A DNA stretch of 12,149 bases from an uncultured Lachnospiraceae bacterium (lineage in GTDB: Bacteria > Bacillota > Clostridia > Lachnospirales > Lachnospiraceae): positions 1 to 12,149 of the forward strand of contig CASDUB010000204.1 in assembly GCA_949283905.1 (NCBI GenBank), given 5' to 3'. Below the pieces are notes generated by a model. The model was not told the origin of the DNA. It saw only the letters and a program-made list of their open reading frames with translations, and did not search any database. Of this stretch, positions 1 to 9,909 are shown piece after piece (the stretch's first letter is position 1; every line of letters begins with the position of its first letter). The position numbers and the translations under genes are program-made.

Positions 1-1
1 A

Positions 2-700
2 GACGATCTGTCAGAAACGGTGAATTACGGTGAGTTATGTTATCTGATCAAGACAATAATGCAGGAAAACACTTTTAATCTCATTGAAACATGTGCAGAA
101 AGAATTGCCAAAGAGATTCTTTTGTTTGACAAAAAAATCAAAAAGGTTACGGTAGAAATCAAAAAGCCTTCAGCTCCTATCGGCCTTACGCTGAAATATC
201 CGGCAGTCATCATCGAAAGAAGCCGTCACGACGTATTTGTTGCAATGGGTTCAAATTTAGGGCAGTCATCTGATCTGATAAAAGAGGCTGTTCAGAAACT
301 CGATGATATTGAAGATATCACCGTTGAAAAAGTTTCTGATCTTATAATAACAAAACCATATGGAGTTACTGATCAGCCTGATTTTGTGAACGGAGTTATG
401 AAGATAACTACGCTTCAGACGCCTCATGAACTTCTGGATACACTTCATAAGATAGAAGCGGAAGCGGGAAGAGAAAGAGTTTTAAGATGGGGACCGAGAA
501 CACTTGATCTTGATATTATTTTTTATGATGACATAATACTTGAAGATGAAGATTTATGTATTCCGCATGTTGATATGCAAAACAGAGATTTTGTTTTAAA
601 ACCGTTAAATCAGATCGCGCCGTACAAAGTTCATCCTGTTTTTAACAGACGTGTTAAAGATATGCTGGAAGATCTGGACAGAGGAGTGAGATTCTCTTGA
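2..700 (+). CDS. folK: Bifunctional dihydroneopterin aldolase / HPPK (FolB-FolK fusion), 5' partial
   Basis: This gene makes two consecutive folate-pathway enzymes in one cytoplasmic chain. The aldolase converts 7,8-dihydroneopterin to 6-hydroxymethyl-dihydropterin, and the kinase pyrophosphorylates that product with ATP. The reading frame is open to the left edge, and the residues before the first in-window GTG (position 20) continue the FolB family pattern (DDLSETVNY), so the true start lies upstream and GTG-20 is not a start. FolB signatures are ETCAERIA (about 89-112) and VTVEIKKPSAPI (about 146-181), which includes the family's active-site Lys-Pro region. HPPK starts near 230 with HDVFVAMGSNLG. 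It contains RWGPRTLDLDIIFYDD (about 484-531), whose two Asp codons at 506-508 and 512-514 match the Mg-binding pair of HPPK, and ends with IPHVDMQNRDFVLKPL. The FolB half is incomplete; the HPPK half looks complete at about 150 residues. Fused FolB-FolK is common in Firmicutes. Neighbouring folE or folP may lie upstream, but this cannot be seen. Confidence 0.95.
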   Translation, partial: DDLSETVNYGELCYLIKTIMQENTFNLIETCAERIAKEILLFDKKIKKVTVEIKKPSAPIGLTLKYPAVIIERSRHDVFVAMGSNLGQSSDLIKEAVQKLDDIEDITVEKVSDLIITKPYGVTDQPDFVNGVMKITTLQTPHELLDTLHKIEAEAGRERVLRWGPRTLDLDIIFYDDIILEDEDLCIPHVDMQNRDFVLKPLNQIAPYKVHPVFNRRVKDMLEDLDRGVRFS

Positions 701-718
701 ATCCGACTCCTCTTTTTT
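680..718 (+). terminator. Intrinsic terminator at the end of folK
   Basis: An 8-bp perfect stem is formed by AGAGGAGT (680-687) and ACTCCTCT (706-713). Inside it, after a 2x2 internal loop, is a second 4-bp stem, GATT (690-693) with AATC (700-703), and a 6-nt loop. A run of six T follows (713-718). The 5' arm lies in the last folK codons and the stop codon sits in the hairpin. It should end the folate transcript before lepA. The call rests on base pairing read by eye. Confidence 0.82.
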
Positions 719-725
719 GTATAAT
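697..725 (+). promoter_or_regulatory. Sigma-A-type promoter for lepA
   Basis: The -35 hexamer TTGAAT (697-702) and a consensus -10 TATAAT (720-725) are separated by 17 nt, the optimal spacing. Transcription would start near 732, giving a leader of about 37 nt before the lepA TTG. The -35 overlaps the folK stop codon and lies inside the terminator hairpin, and the terminator T-run lies in the promoter spacer. Confidence 0.78.
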
Positions 726-768
726 GCGGATAGCAAAAGCAAAAGTGTAGTATCTGGAGGAAAAAATA

Positions 769-2583
769 TTGTCAACTTTTGATAAAAGCCATATAAGAAA
801 TTTTTGCATTATAGCTCATATAGATCACGGAAAATCAACTCTTGCCGACAGGATCATAGAGATGACGGGCCTGCTCACTCAGCGTGAAATGCAGGATCAG
901 ATCCTTGACAATATGGATCTTGAAAGGGAAAGAGGAATCACCATAAAAGCTCAGGCCGTTCGAACAGTATACAAAGCTAAAAACGGCGAAGAGTATATAT
1001 TAAATATGATAGATACTCCGGGACATGTCGATTTTAATTACGAGGTATCGAGGAGTCTTGCAGCCTGCGACGGTGCGATACTTGTAGTTGACGCGGCGCA
1101 GGGAATAGAGGCTCAGACGCTGGGAAATCTATATCTTGCTTTGGATCATGACCTGGAAGTGTTTCCTGTTATAAACAAAGTAGATCTTCCGAGTGCGGAA
1201 CCTGAAAGAGTGATCAACGAGATAGAGGATGTCATCGGCATCGAAGCTCAGGACGCGCCGCAGATATCTGCTAAGACAGGACTCAATGTGGATCAGGTAC
1301 TTGAAGCTATTGTCGAGAAAATCCCCGCTCCGTCGGGAGATGAAGATTCTCCTCTTCAGGCGCTTATTTTCGATTCTGTTTATGATTCATATAAAGGCGT
1401 TATCATTTCATGCCGTGTTATGAACGGTAAAGTAAAAAAAGGAACAAAGATCAAAATGATGGCAACCGGCGCCGTGGAAGAAGTTGTTGAAGTAGGATAT
1501 TTCGGAGCCGGACAGATGATACCGTGTGATGAACTTTCGGCAGGCATGGTAGGTTATATAACGGCAAGTATAAAAAATGTTTCGCTTACGAGTGTCGGCG
1601 ATACCGTCACTGACAATGACAGACCATGTGAAGAACCTCTTCCTGGATATAAAAAAGTAAACCCGATGGTATACTGCGGTCTTTACCCTGCCGACGGCGC
1701 TCACTACCAGGATTTAAGAGATGCTCTTGAAAAACTTAAACTCAATGATGCGTCGCTGTTTTATGAACCGGAAACATCCGTTGCCCTCGGATTTGGATTC
1801 AGATGCGGTTTCCTCGGACTTCTTCATCTGGAAATTATTCAGGAAAGGCTTGAAAGAGAATATAATCTCGATCTTATCACTACAGCTCCGAGCGTTATTT
1901 ACAAAGTACATAAAACAGACGGTACTGTGTTTGATCTTACAAATCCGACAAATCTTCCTGACGCTTCACAGATAGAATACATGGAAGAGCCTATAGTAAA
2001 AGCTGAAATTATGGTCACGACAGATTTCATCGGTCCTATCATGCAGCTCTGTCAGGAAAGAAGAGGTCAGTATCTCGGAACAGAGTATATAGAGCAGACA
2101 AGAGCTGTACTTAAATATATTCTTCCTTTAAATGAGATCATTTATGATTTCTTCGACGCGCTCAAATCACGTTCAAAAGGTTACGCGTCATTTGATTATG
2201 AATTGGAAGGATATCAGAGAAGTTCTCTCGTAAAACTCGATATTCTCGTAAATAAAGAAGAAGTGGACGCTCTTTCGTTTATAGTATTCGAAGGATCGGC
2301 ATACGACAGAGGACGACGGATGTGCGAAAAGCTTAAAGAAGAAATTCCGAGACAGCTTTTTGAAATTCCTATTCAGGCAGCAATCGGCTCAAAAATTATA
2401 GCACGTGAGACTGTACGTGCGCTTCGTAAAGACGTACTTGCAAAATGTTACGGCGGAGATATTACGCGTAAAAAGAAACTTCTTGAAAAGCAAAAGGAAG
2501 GCAAAAAACGAATGCGCTCTATAGGAAATGTCGAGATTCCTCAGAAAGCATTCTTAAGTGTACTTAAACTTGACGAAAGCTGA
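769..2583 (+). CDS. lepA: Elongation factor 4 (LepA), ribosomal back-translocase GTPase
   Basis: This is a translational GTPase that binds the 70S ribosome and is known in the family to back-translocate or help assemble ribosomes under stress. The 604-residue length is normal for LepA. The G domain is clear: AHIDHGKST at residues 16-24 (P-loop), RGITIK at 55-60 (switch I), DTPGHVDF at 82-89 with the catalytic His, NKVDL at 136-140, and SAKTG. EF-G-like domains follow. The LepA-specific C-terminal domain is recognisable by GYASFDYE and the ending [22 protein letters not shown], followed by [15 protein letters not shown]. The start is TTG at 769: GGAGG (756-760) stands 8 nt upstream and the residues after it ([23 protein letters not shown]) fit the family N-terminus. 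It follows its own promoter. hemW begins right after its stop, a pairing common in Firmicutes. Confidence 0.98.
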   Translation: MSTFDKSHIRNFCIIAHIDHGKSTLADRIIEMTGLLTQREMQDQILDNMDLERERGITIKAQAVRTVYKAKNGEEYILNMIDTPGHVDFNYEVSRSLAACDGAILVVDAAQGIEAQTLGNLYLALDHDLEVFPVINKVDLPSAEPERVINEIEDVIGIEAQDAPQISAKTGLNVDQVLEAIVEKIPAPSGDEDSPLQALIFDSVYDSYKGVIISCRVMNGKVKKGTKIKMMATGAVEEVVEVGYFGAGQMIPCDELSAGMVGYITASIKNVSLTSVGDTVTDNDRPCEEPLPGYKKVNPMVYCGLYPADGAHYQDLRDALEKLKLNDASLFYEPETSVALGFGFRCGFLGLLHLEIIQERLEREYNLDLITTAPSVIYKVHKTDGTVFDLTNPTNLPDASQIEYMEEPIVKAEIMVTTDFIGPIMQLCQERRGQYLGTEYIEQTRAVLKYILPLNEIIYDFFDALKSRSKGYASFDYELEGYQRSSLVKLDILVNKEEVDALSFIVFEGSAYDRGRRMCEKLKEEIPRQLFEIPIQAAIGSKIIARETVRALRKDVLAKCYGGDITRKKKLLEKQKEGKKRMRSIGNVEIPQKAFLSVLKLDES

Positions 2584-2590
2584 TATTTTA

Positions 2591-3724
2591 ATGAATTATT
2601 CAGAAACAGAAGGTTATATTCATATACCGTTCTGCGCAAAAAAGTGCAGCTACTGCGACTTTCTTTCTTTTTCATGCGGAAGAAAACAGCAGCATCAGTA
2701 TGTTGACGCGCTAATAAAAGAAATACGATCCAGAAGCGCTGAAAACATGGATTATAAAATGCGTTCTGTATTCTTAGGCGGCGGAACTCCGTCGCTTCTT
2801 GAATATGGCAGTGTAAAAAAGATCATGAAGTCAATGTATGATAACTATGATATCATGCAGGATGCGGAGATAACGATCGAAGCAAATCCAAGCACTCTGG
2901 ATGAAAGAAAACTGGAAGAATATTTAAATTCCGGAATTAACAGAATAAGCGTAGGATGTCAAAGCATCGACGACGATCAGCTTAAAATCCTTGGAAGACT
3001 TCATGATTCAGAAGGTTTTTTTAAGACTATAGACATTATAAAAAAATCGGGATTTAAGAATATCAGTGTGGATCTTATGTCGGGACTTCCGGATCAGTCG
3101 GTATCCGGGTGGAAGGAAACTTTGTCTGTCATAGCAGAACTTAAGGTTCAGCATATATCCGCATACAGTCTGATAATAGAAGAAGGAACAGAATTTCATA
3201 AAATAGAAGATAAGCTAAATCTTCCCGATGAATCTGAACTTTCTTTAATGTATCAGTCAAAAGGTGACGTCTTGTGCAAATACGGATTTAAACAGTATGA
3301 GATCTCAAATTATTCAATGCCTGGATTCGAAAGCAGACATAATATGGGATACTGGCAGGGCGTCAGATATGAAGGATTCGGACTCGGCGCGGCTTCATAT
3401 GAAGATCATACAAGATATTCAAATACATCTGATTTCGATGACTATATTATAAATTCAGATGATAAAAACAGGATAAGGCGTGATATTATACATCTTACGG
3501 ACGAAGAGTGTTACAGCGAATTTATGATACTCGGCCTTAGACTTGTAAACGGCATTTCAGAAACAGAATTTTCAGAAAGATTTAATGTTTCATTAGATCA
3601 AATATATGGAAATGTGATAAAAAAACATTTAAATCAGGGAACTCTTGTCAGGGCAGATAACAGGATATTTATTCCTGAAAAATATCTGTTTGTTTCAAAT
3701 CAGATTCTTACAGATTTTATTTAA
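2591..3724 (+). CDS. hemW: HemW, radical-SAM-type haem chaperone
   Basis: HemW belongs to the coproporphyrinogen-oxidase-like radical SAM family, binds haem and an Fe4S4 cluster, and is thought to deliver haem to respiratory proteins. From the chosen ATG the protein is 377 residues, normal for HemW. The cluster motif is C15-x3-C19-x2-C22 in [14 protein letters not shown]. The residue two after C22 is Phe, as in HemW; the true oxidase HemN has a further Cys there. GGGTPSL (63-69) is the SAM-binding region, and the HemW haem-binding motif HNMGYW lies at 250-255. The frame also opens at GTG 2558, inside lepA. I prefer ATG 2591 because family members begin just before the YIHIPFC segment. No strong Shine-Dalgarno precedes either start, so translation is probably coupled to lepA, whose stop is 7 nt upstream. 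In many Firmicutes hrcA-grpE-dnaK follows hemW; here uvrA does. Confidence 0.94.
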   Translation: MNYSETEGYIHIPFCAKKCSYCDFLSFSCGRKQQHQYVDALIKEIRSRSAENMDYKMRSVFLGGGTPSLLEYGSVKKIMKSMYDNYDIMQDAEITIEANPSTLDERKLEEYLNSGINRISVGCQSIDDDQLKILGRLHDSEGFFKTIDIIKKSGFKNISVDLMSGLPDQSVSGWKETLSVIAELKVQHISAYSLIIEEGTEFHKIEDKLNLPDESELSLMYQSKGDVLCKYGFKQYEISNYSMPGFESRHNMGYWQGVRYEGFGLGAASYEDHTRYSNTSDFDDYIINSDDKNRIRRDIIHLTDEECYSEFMILGLRLVNGISETEFSERFNVSLDQIYGNVIKKHLNQGTLVRADNRIFIPEKYLFVSNQILTDFI

Positions 3725-3768
3725 ATTGTACTGACTATTTTTGTGACATAAATATTTCAGGAGGCATT

Positions 3769-6612
3769 ATGTCAAAAGCAACTCCTTTTATAAAAATCAG
3801 AGGCGCTTCAGAAAACAATCTGAAGAAAATAAATATTGATATACCAAGAAATAAAATGGTGGTGTTAACGGGACTTTCCGGCTCGGGAAAAAGCTCTCTC
3901 GCTTTTGATACAATCTACGCAGAGGGACAGCGCCGTTATATGGAAAGTCTGTCTTCTTATGCAAGACAGTTCCTCGGTCAGATGGAAAAACCGAAGGTGG
4001 ACAGTATCGAGGGACTTCCTCCGGCTATTTCAATCGATCAGAAGGGTACAAACAGAAATCCGCGTTCAACTGTAGGAACAGTTACGGAGATTTATGATTA
4101 TCTTCGTCTGCTATACGCGCGTGTCGGAACTCCTCATTGTCCTAAATGCGGAAGAGTTATTCAAAAACAGACTGTCGATCAGATAGTCGATCAGATCATG
4201 TCTCTTCCCGAACGCTCGAAGATACAGCTTCTTGCGCCTGTAGTAAGAGGGAAAAAAGGAAGACACGAAAAGCTTTTGGCACAGCTGCGCAAAAGCGGAT
4301 ATATAAGAGGCATAATCGACGGAGATCCTTATGACTTCTCGGAAGAGATAGTGCTGGATAAAAATAAAAAACACAATATTGAAGTGGTTGTTGACCGTCT
4401 TATTATCAAAGAGGGGATCGAAAAAAGGCTTGCAGACTCAATAGAGACAGTAATGGAGCTTTCAGACGGGCTGCTTCTCGTAGATACAATGGACGGCAAT
4501 ACACTCAGATACAGTCAGAGTTTTTCATGCCCCGACTGTGAGATAAGCATCGAGGAGATAGAGCCCAGAAGCTTTTCTTTTAATAATCCTTTTGGTGCCT
4601 GCCCGGAATGTTTCGGCCTGGGATATAAGATGGAATTTTCGGAAAAACTGATGATACCGGATCCGACGCTTTCAATATCTGAAGGAGCTATCGCCGTTCT
4701 CGGGTGGCAGTCATGTACGCAAAAAGGAAGCTTTACGTATGCCGTATTAAAAGCCCTTACCGAAAAGTATCATTTTTCTCTGGATACTCCGTTTTGCGAT
4801 TATCCTGACAAGATCAAAAATATTCTTATTCACGGAACAGGCGGAGAATCAGTAAAGGTACACTATGTCGGACAGCGTGGAGAAGGAATATATGATGTTG
4901 CTTTTGAAGGTCTGATAAAGAATGTTGAAAGAAAATACAAAGAGACTTTTTCGGAAGCGAGCAAACAGGAATATGAAACATATATGGAGATTACTCCGTG
5001 TCCATGCTGTAAAGGAAAACGTCTTAAAGAAGGTTCTCTTGCCGTTACTGTAGGCGAGAAAAATATATACGACCTTACATGTCTTCCTGTAAATCAGACA
5101 GTAAAATTTTTTGATGATCTGAAACTTACCCAGCAGCAGAGCGTGATCGGTGAACAGATAATTAAAGAAATAAAGGCAAGATTAAAATTCTTAAATGACG
5201 TCGGACTCGAATATCTGACATTGAGCCGCGGAACGGCTTCACTTTCCGGCGGCGAAGCACAGCGTATCAGACTGGCGACTCAGATAGGTTCGGGACTTGT
5301 CGGCGTAGCTTACATCCTCGATGAACCAAGTATAGGTCTTCACCAGAGAGATAACGGCAAACTCCTTGAGGCTTTAAAAGCGCTTCGCGATCTCGGAAAC
5401 TCGCTTATAATCGTAGAACATGATGAAGAAACGATGCGTGAAGCCGACTGCATCGTAGATATCGGTCCGGGCGCAGGTTCCCATGGAGGAGAGCTTGTTG
5501 CCATGGGTACGGTAGAAGAGGTTGAGGCTGTTCCTGAATCTATTACAGGAGATTACCTCAGCGGAAGAAAGTCAATTCCTGTTCCGTCCAAGAGAAAAGA
5601 ACCGGCAGGATGGATAACTGTTAAAGGGGCAAGAGAACATAACCTGAAGAATATTGATGTTCGATTTCCTACGGGAGTATTTACCTGTGTCACAGGTGTT
5701 TCGGGCTCGGGAAAAAGCTCTCTTGTCAACGAAATCCTCTATAAGACTCTTGCCCGTGATCTTAATAGGGCAAGAACTATTCCGGGAGATTTTGACAGCT
5801 TAGAAGGAAAAGAACAGCTTGATAAAGTTATCGACATCGACCAGTCGCCTATAGGACGTACGCCGCGTTCAAATCCGGCAACATATACGGGTGTGTTTGA
5901 TCAGATACGTGACCTTTTCGCCGCTACATCGGACGCGAAAGCGAGGGGCTATAAAAAAGGCCGCTTCAGTTTTAACGTAAAAGGCGGAAGATGCGAGGCG
6001 TGCAAAGGCGACGGAATCATAAAAATTGAAATGCATTTTCTTCCGGATGTGTATGTGCCGTGCGAAGTCTGCAAAGGAAAGAGATATAACAGAGAAACTC
6101 TTGACGTCAGATTTAAAGGAAAAACAATATTTGAAGTCCTTGACATGACGGTAGAAGAGGCTCTCGAGTTTTTTGATTCTATTCCTTCCATAAAGCGAAA
6201 GATACAGACATTATATGATGTAGGTCTTTCTTACATAAAGCTCGGACAGCCGTCTACTACTCTTTCAGGCGGCGAGGCGCAGCGTGTTAAACTGGCTTCG
6301 GAATTGTCAAAGAAAAGCACGGGAAAGACAATTTATATTTTAGACGAGCCGACTACAGGTCTTCATTTTGCGGATGTTCACAAACTTGTTGAAATACTTC
6401 GCAGATTATCGGAAGGCGGAAATACAGTAGTTGTAATAGAGCACAATCTTGATGTTATTAAATGCGCTGACTATATCATAGATATAGGACCTGAAGGAGG
6501 GGACGGCGGCGGAACGGTGGTAGCTTGCGGAACGCCGGAAGAAGTCGCTCAAAATCCTGCTTCATTTACAGGTAAATATATTAAACCATTATTAGATAAA
6601 GCAGTTCGTTAA
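3769..6612 (+). CDS. uvrA: UvrA, excinuclease ABC subunit A
   Basis: UvrA is the damage-sensing ATPase of nucleotide excision repair; a dimer scans DNA with UvrB and loads it at lesions. The 947-residue length is standard. Both ABC modules are intact. The first has Walker [10 protein letters not shown] (35-43), signature LSGGEAQR (492-499) and Walker [11 protein letters not shown] (516-525). The second has Walker [10 protein letters not shown] (643-651), signature LSGGEAQR (832-839) and Walker [11 protein letters not shown] (857-866). Zinc-binding Cys pairs are visible at C254/C257 with C278/C281, C411/C414, and C742/C745 with C765/C768 (the essential C-terminal finger). A further CPKC is at 124-127. 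AGGAGG (3759-3764) lies 4 nt before ATG, a tight but usable spacing. The 44-nt gap after hemW shows no convincing promoter or LexA box, so SOS control is not apparent. uvrB is not adjacent in this window. Confidence 0.98.
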   Translation: MSKATPFIKIRGASENNLKKINIDIPRNKMVVLTGLSGSGKSSLAFDTIYAEGQRRYMESLSSYARQFLGQMEKPKVDSIEGLPPAISIDQKGTNRNPRSTVGTVTEIYDYLRLLYARVGTPHCPKCGRVIQKQTVDQIVDQIMSLPERSKIQLLAPVVRGKKGRHEKLLAQLRKSGYIRGIIDGDPYDFSEEIVLDKNKKHNIEVVVDRLIIKEGIEKRLADSIETVMELSDGLLLVDTMDGNTLRYSQSFSCPDCEISIEEIEPRSFSFNNPFGACPECFGLGYKMEFSEKLMIPDPTLSISEGAIAVLGWQSCTQKGSFTYAVLKALTEKYHFSLDTPFCDYPDKIKNILIHGTGGESVKVHYVGQRGEGIYDVAFEGLIKNVERKYKETFSEASKQEYETYMEITPCPCCKGKRLKEGSLAVTVGEKNIYDLTCLPVNQTVKFFDDLKLTQQQSVIGEQIIKEIKARLKFLNDVGLEYLTLSRGTASLSGGEAQRIRLATQIGSGLVGVAYILDEPSIGLHQRDNGKLLEALKALRDLGNSLIIVEHDEETMREADCIVDIGPGAGSHGGELVAMGTVEEVEAVPESITGDYLSGRKSIPVPSKRKEPAGWITVKGAREHNLKNIDVRFPTGVFTCVTGVSGSGKSSLVNEILYKTLARDLNRARTIPGDFDSLEGKEQLDKVIDIDQSPIGRTPRSNPATYTGVFDQIRDLFAATSDAKARGYKKGRFSFNVKGGRCEACKGDGIIKIEMHFLPDVYVPCEVCKGKRYNRETLDVRFKGKTIFEVLDMTVEEALEFFDSIPSIKRKIQTLYDVGLSYIKLGQPSTTLSGGEAQRVKLASELSKKSTGKTIYILDEPTTGLHFADVHKLVEILRRLSEGGNTVVVIEHNLDVIKCADYIIDIGPEGGDGGGTVVACGTPEEVAQNPASFTGKYIKPLLDKAVR

Positions 6613-6638
6613 CGCTTTGTCTGCTGAAAGGAGAACTT

Positions 6639-7619
6639 ATGTCTTACGTTACGGATATAGGTATCGATCTTGGAACGACCAATATAGTTATTTATATAAA
6701 AGGAAAAGGCATTGTATTAAAAGAGCCTGCGGTCATCGCCTATGACAGGGATAATGAAAAGATCAGGGCTATAGGCGAAGAAGCAAGACAGATGATAGGA
6801 AGAACTCCCGGAAATATTTCGGGTATCAGACCGCTTAAAGAAGGCGTTATAGCGGATTACGTTATGACGGAGCAGATGCTCAAATATTTTATTCAGAAGG
6901 CTATGGGCAGAAAGGGTTTTCTAAAACCGAGGATAGTTATCAGTGTACCGAGCCGTGTAGCGGATGTAGAGAGACGCGCCGTAGTAGAAGCCGCATATCA
7001 GGCTGGCGCCAAAGAAGTAACGCTCGTTGAAGGAGTTGTGGCAGCAGCCATCGGTATCGGAATTGACATCAGAAAACCATGCGGAACAATGATAGTTGAT
7101 ATTGGCGGCGGTGCAACAGATATCGCAATAGTTTCAGGCGGAGGCATTGTTCTTTCTACCTGTATTCAGGTTGCGGGAAATCAGTTTAATGAAAGCATTA
7201 TCCGTTACCTCAGAAAAAATCATCTTTTATTTGTAGGTGATCAGACGGCCGAAGCAATAAAAATCAGAATTGGAGCTGTCTGGAAAAACAGGAAAGATAA
7301 ATCCATCGAAGTAAAAGGAAGAAATGTCTTTACAGGACTTCCGAACAGTGTTGTTGTTACTTCCGAGGAGCTCGTTGATCCAATGACAGAGGTTGCGAAC
7401 AGGATTGCTGATTCCGTGTGTCATATTTTAGAACAGACTACTCCGGAGCTTGCAAATGACATCGCGCGAAGGGGAATAATCCTTACCGGAGGCGGTTCGC
7501 TGGTCGAAGGTATGGAAGAGGTTATTAAAGCCAGAACAGGAATAGACACTATAACTTCCGAATATCCTGACAGTACCGTTGCTCTCGGAACAGGAAAATA
7601 TCTTGAACTTATGGGGTAA
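6639..7619 (+). CDS. mreB: MreB/Mbl-family actin-like protein with altered active site
   Basis: MreB-type bacterial actins form membrane-bound filaments that guide lateral cell-wall synthesis. The 326-residue length is normal. Actin-fold motifs are present: phosphate-1 DLGTTN (10-15), phosphate-2 DIGGGATD (154-161) and adenosine motif LTGGGSLVEG (282-291). TAEAIKIRIG (203-212) and the C-terminal ALGTGKYLELMG are also typical. Three family-conserved positions are changed. The usual EEP motif reads EGV (131-133), so the expected catalytic Glu is G132. GGGTT reads GGGAT, making the expected catalytic Thr A159. The GD motif reads GN at 180-181. AAAGGAG (6627-6633) stands 5 nt before ATG, 26 nt after uvrA. 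There is no mreC or mreD here; recD2 follows after 1 nt, arguing that this is a paralogue and not the core mreBCD copy. The gene symbol is at family level only. It may bind nucleotide without normal hydrolysis (inference). Confidence 0.88.
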   Translation: MSYVTDIGIDLGTTNIVIYIKGKGIVLKEPAVIAYDRDNEKIRAIGEEARQMIGRTPGNISGIRPLKEGVIADYVMTEQMLKYFIQKAMGRKGFLKPRIVISVPSRVADVERRAVVEAAYQAGAKEVTLVEGVVAAAIGIGIDIRKPCGTMIVDIGGGATDIAIVSGGGIVLSTCIQVAGNQFNESIIRYLRKNHLLFVGDQTAEAIKIRIGAVWKNRKDKSIEVKGRNVFTGLPNSVVVTSEELVDPMTEVANRIADSVCHILEQTTPELANDIARRGIILTGGGSLVEGMEEVIKARTGIDTITSEYPDSTVALGTGKYLELMG

Positions 7620-7620
7620 T

Positions 7621-9867
7621 ATGAGCGAACAAATCGAAGGTTATGTGGACAAGATCATTTTCAGAAATGATGAAAACGGATACACTGTACTTGAACTCAA
7701 TGACAATAAAGACATAATATGCTGCGTCGGCGTATTTCCGAGCGTAAATGAGGGAGAGTACCTCGAAATGAATGGTGAGTATACCGTACACAGCATATAT
7801 GGCGAACAGTTTAAAATGAACAGGTATTCTGTCAGGATCCCAAAAGAACAGACTGCTCTTGAGAAATATCTCGGCAGCGGCGCAATAAAAGGAATAGGCG
7901 CTTCACTTGCTGCGCGTATCATCGCTAAATTCGGCGAGGATACGCTTCGCATTATAGAGGAAGAACCGGAACGCCTTTCAGAAGTTAAGGGAATCAGCGA
8001 CAGAAAAGCCAGGGATATTGCAGTGCAGATGACAGAAAAATCCCAGTTTCAAAGTGAAATGATTTTTTTGTCACAGTACGGAATATCTCTGAATTTGTGT
8101 CTTAAGATCCATCAGAAATATCAGGACAGAGTATATGATATACTGCAGACAAACCCTTATCTGCTGGCTGAGGAAATTGACGGCATTGGATTTAAGACTG
8201 CCGATTCCATTGCTGCAAAAGCAGGAATAAGAAAAAACTCGCCTTTCAGAATAAAGAGCGGATATATTTATGTTTTAAATATGGCTCTTGCCGAAGGGCA
8301 TATCTATCTTCCGAAAGATATTTTATTCAGAAAAGCTTCGGAGATACTGGATGTTTCGGAAGAAGAACTTGAAAAATATTTTATGGATCTGATGATCGAA
8401 AAGAAAATAGTCGTAAAACAGATCGAAGATGAGACAACACATGAAAAAACTGTTTGTGTTTATGCCTACAGAAATTATTATCTTGAGCTAAATACTGCCG
8501 CAATGCTGAAGGAATTAAATGTCACTCATGAAGAAGATCTGAACTTTGTCCGCGACATTATCAAAGGGATAGAGAGAAAGACAAAAATCGAGCTGGATGA
8601 TCTTCAGCGCGAAGCAGTAGAAAAGGCAGCCGTAAACGGTATTTTTATATTGACCGGCGGCCCCGGTACAGGCAAGACTACTACGATAAATACCATGATC
8701 AGGTACTTTGAAGCTCTTGATCTGACGATTCTTCTCGCTGCTCCTACAGGGCGTGCCGCAAAAAGGATGCAGGAGGCTACAGGCTATGAAGCTTCCACTA
8801 TTCACAGGATGCTTGAACTTTACGGCGATCCTGACGATCCGTCGGGCAAAGCGCGATTTGGAAGAAACGCAGACAATCCGTTGGAAGCAGATGTTATTAT
8901 TATTGACGAAACTTCTATGGTAGATATTTTTCTTATGAATTCACTTTTGACCGCGATCGTTCCCGGGACCAGAGTGATATTTGTAGGAGACGTTAATCAG
9001 CTTCCCAGCGTAGGGCCTGGAAGAGTTTTAAACGACATGATCGAATCGGAAGAGTTTTCCGTTATCAGACTCAACAAGATCTTCAGACAGGCTGCGATGA
9101 GCGACATTGTCGTTAACGCTCATAAGATCAATGCTGGACAGGATATCAATATCGATAACAAAAGTAAAGATTTTTTCTTTTTCGAAAGAGACGATGTCAG
9201 AGTCATCCAAAAGATAGTGGTTTCTCTTGTGCGGGATAAACTGCCGCAGCTGTTGGATCTTGAAAGCAGAGACATACAGGTGCTGACTCCGATGCGAAAA
9301 GGCGCTCTCGGCGTCGAAAATCTGAATATGCTTCTTCAAAAATATATTAATCCCGCTGATGATTCAAAACCTGAATATGAACATGGAAATATAATTTTCA
9401 GAACAGGCGACAAAGTCATGCAGATAAAAAATAATTATCAGCTTGAATGGGAGATCAGAGGAAAATACGGCATAGCCGTTCAGAACGGAACAGGCGTTTT
9501 TAACGGCGATATGGGAACGATTACAGAAGTTAATCATTTTACGGAAACTATGACCGTTGAATTTGATGATATGAGAGTTGTAGAGTATTCTTTTAAACAG
9601 CTTGACGAATTGGAGTTGGCATACGCCATAACCGTTCACAAATCACAGGGAAGCGAGTATCCGGCTGTAGTCATGCCTGTTTTGTCAGGCCCTCAAATGC
9701 TGTTGTCGAGAAATCTTTTATATACGGCAGTTACAAGGGCAAAAAACTGTGTTGTACTTTCAGGAAGTTCGGCGGTACTTCATCAGATGATAAAAAACCA
9801 GAGGGAAGATTTCAGATACACAACATTAACCGTCAGAATCAGAGAAATGTATAAACCTTTTATATGA
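7621..9867 (+). CDS. recD2: RecD2-type ATP-dependent 5'-3' DNA helicase
   Basis: RecD2 is a superfamily 1B helicase found without RecBC, implicated in mismatch repair, recombination and replication-fork stability. From ATG 7621 it is 748 residues, typical for RecD2. The N-terminal extension that marks RecD2 is present: an OB-like start (GYVDKIIFRNDENGYTVLEL), then helix-hairpin-helix repeats including GAIKGIGASLAARI (87-100) and GIGFKTADSIAAKAGI. Helicase motifs follow in order: Walker A GGPGTGKTT (346-354), AAPTGRAAKRM, Walker B IIDETSMVD (427-435), GDVNQLPSVGPG (456-467), VHKSQGSEY (672-680) and LLYTAVTRAK (699-708). The frame opens earlier, at 7579 inside mreB, but those residues do not resemble the family. 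ATG 7621 is 1 nt after the mreB stop, with only GGGG (7613-7616) upstream, which suggests translational coupling. Confidence 0.97.
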   Translation: MSEQIEGYVDKIIFRNDENGYTVLELNDNKDIICCVGVFPSVNEGEYLEMNGEYTVHSIYGEQFKMNRYSVRIPKEQTALEKYLGSGAIKGIGASLAARIIAKFGEDTLRIIEEEPERLSEVKGISDRKARDIAVQMTEKSQFQSEMIFLSQYGISLNLCLKIHQKYQDRVYDILQTNPYLLAEEIDGIGFKTADSIAAKAGIRKNSPFRIKSGYIYVLNMALAEGHIYLPKDILFRKASEILDVSEEELEKYFMDLMIEKKIVVKQIEDETTHEKTVCVYAYRNYYLELNTAAMLKELNVTHEEDLNFVRDIIKGIERKTKIELDDLQREAVEKAAVNGIFILTGGPGTGKTTTINTMIRYFEALDLTILLAAPTGRAAKRMQEATGYEASTIHRMLELYGDPDDPSGKARFGRNADNPLEADVIIIDETSMVDIFLMNSLLTAIVPGTRVIFVGDVNQLPSVGPGRVLNDMIESEEFSVIRLNKIFRQAAMSDIVVNAHKINAGQDINIDNKSKDFFFFERDDVRVIQKIVVSLVRDKLPQLLDLESRDIQVLTPMRKGALGVENLNMLLQKYINPADDSKPEYEHGNIIFRTGDKVMQIKNNYQLEWEIRGKYGIAVQNGTGVFNGDMGTITEVNHFTETMTVEFDDMRVVEYSFKQLDELELAYAITVHKSQGSEYPAVVMPVLSGPQMLLSRNLLYTAVTRAKNCVVLSGSSAVLHQMIKNQREDFRYTTLTVRIREMYKPFI

Positions 9868-9909
9868 GCAGCGGACATATCATAAATGATCGGGGAGATC
9901 GGAGTATGA

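Noticed and set aside
20..700. GTG 20 as the true start of the first gene
   Set aside because: The frame stays open to the window edge, and the residues before it (DDLSET) continue the FolB pattern, so the gene is cut by the window and does not start there.
1408..1704. Open frame of 98 codons on the - strand inside lepA
   Set aside because: It is fully covered by intact lepA coding sequence and its product is low in recognisable features; it is a shadow frame. The other - strand frames in the window were rejected for the same reason.
2558..2590. GTG 2558 as an upstream start for hemW
   Set aside because: It adds 11 residues that overlap the end of lepA, do not resemble HemW N-termini and lack a Shine-Dalgarno. 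ATG 2591 fits the family better.
3726..3754. Possible promoter or LexA box before uvrA
   Set aside because: TTGTAC has no good -10 at proper spacing (CATAAA at 15 nt, TAAATA at 17 nt, both poor), and no LexA-type palindrome is present in the 44-nt gap.
7579..7620. Upstream start for recD2 inside the mreB-like gene
   Set aside because: The extra 14 residues do not match RecD2 N-termini, and ATG 7621 directly precedes the conserved OB-like segment.
9879..9890. Inverted repeat ATCAT-AA-ATGAT between recD2 and comF
   Set aside because: The stem is only 5 bp with a 2-nt loop and no T-run follows, so it is neither a credible terminator nor a clear operator.
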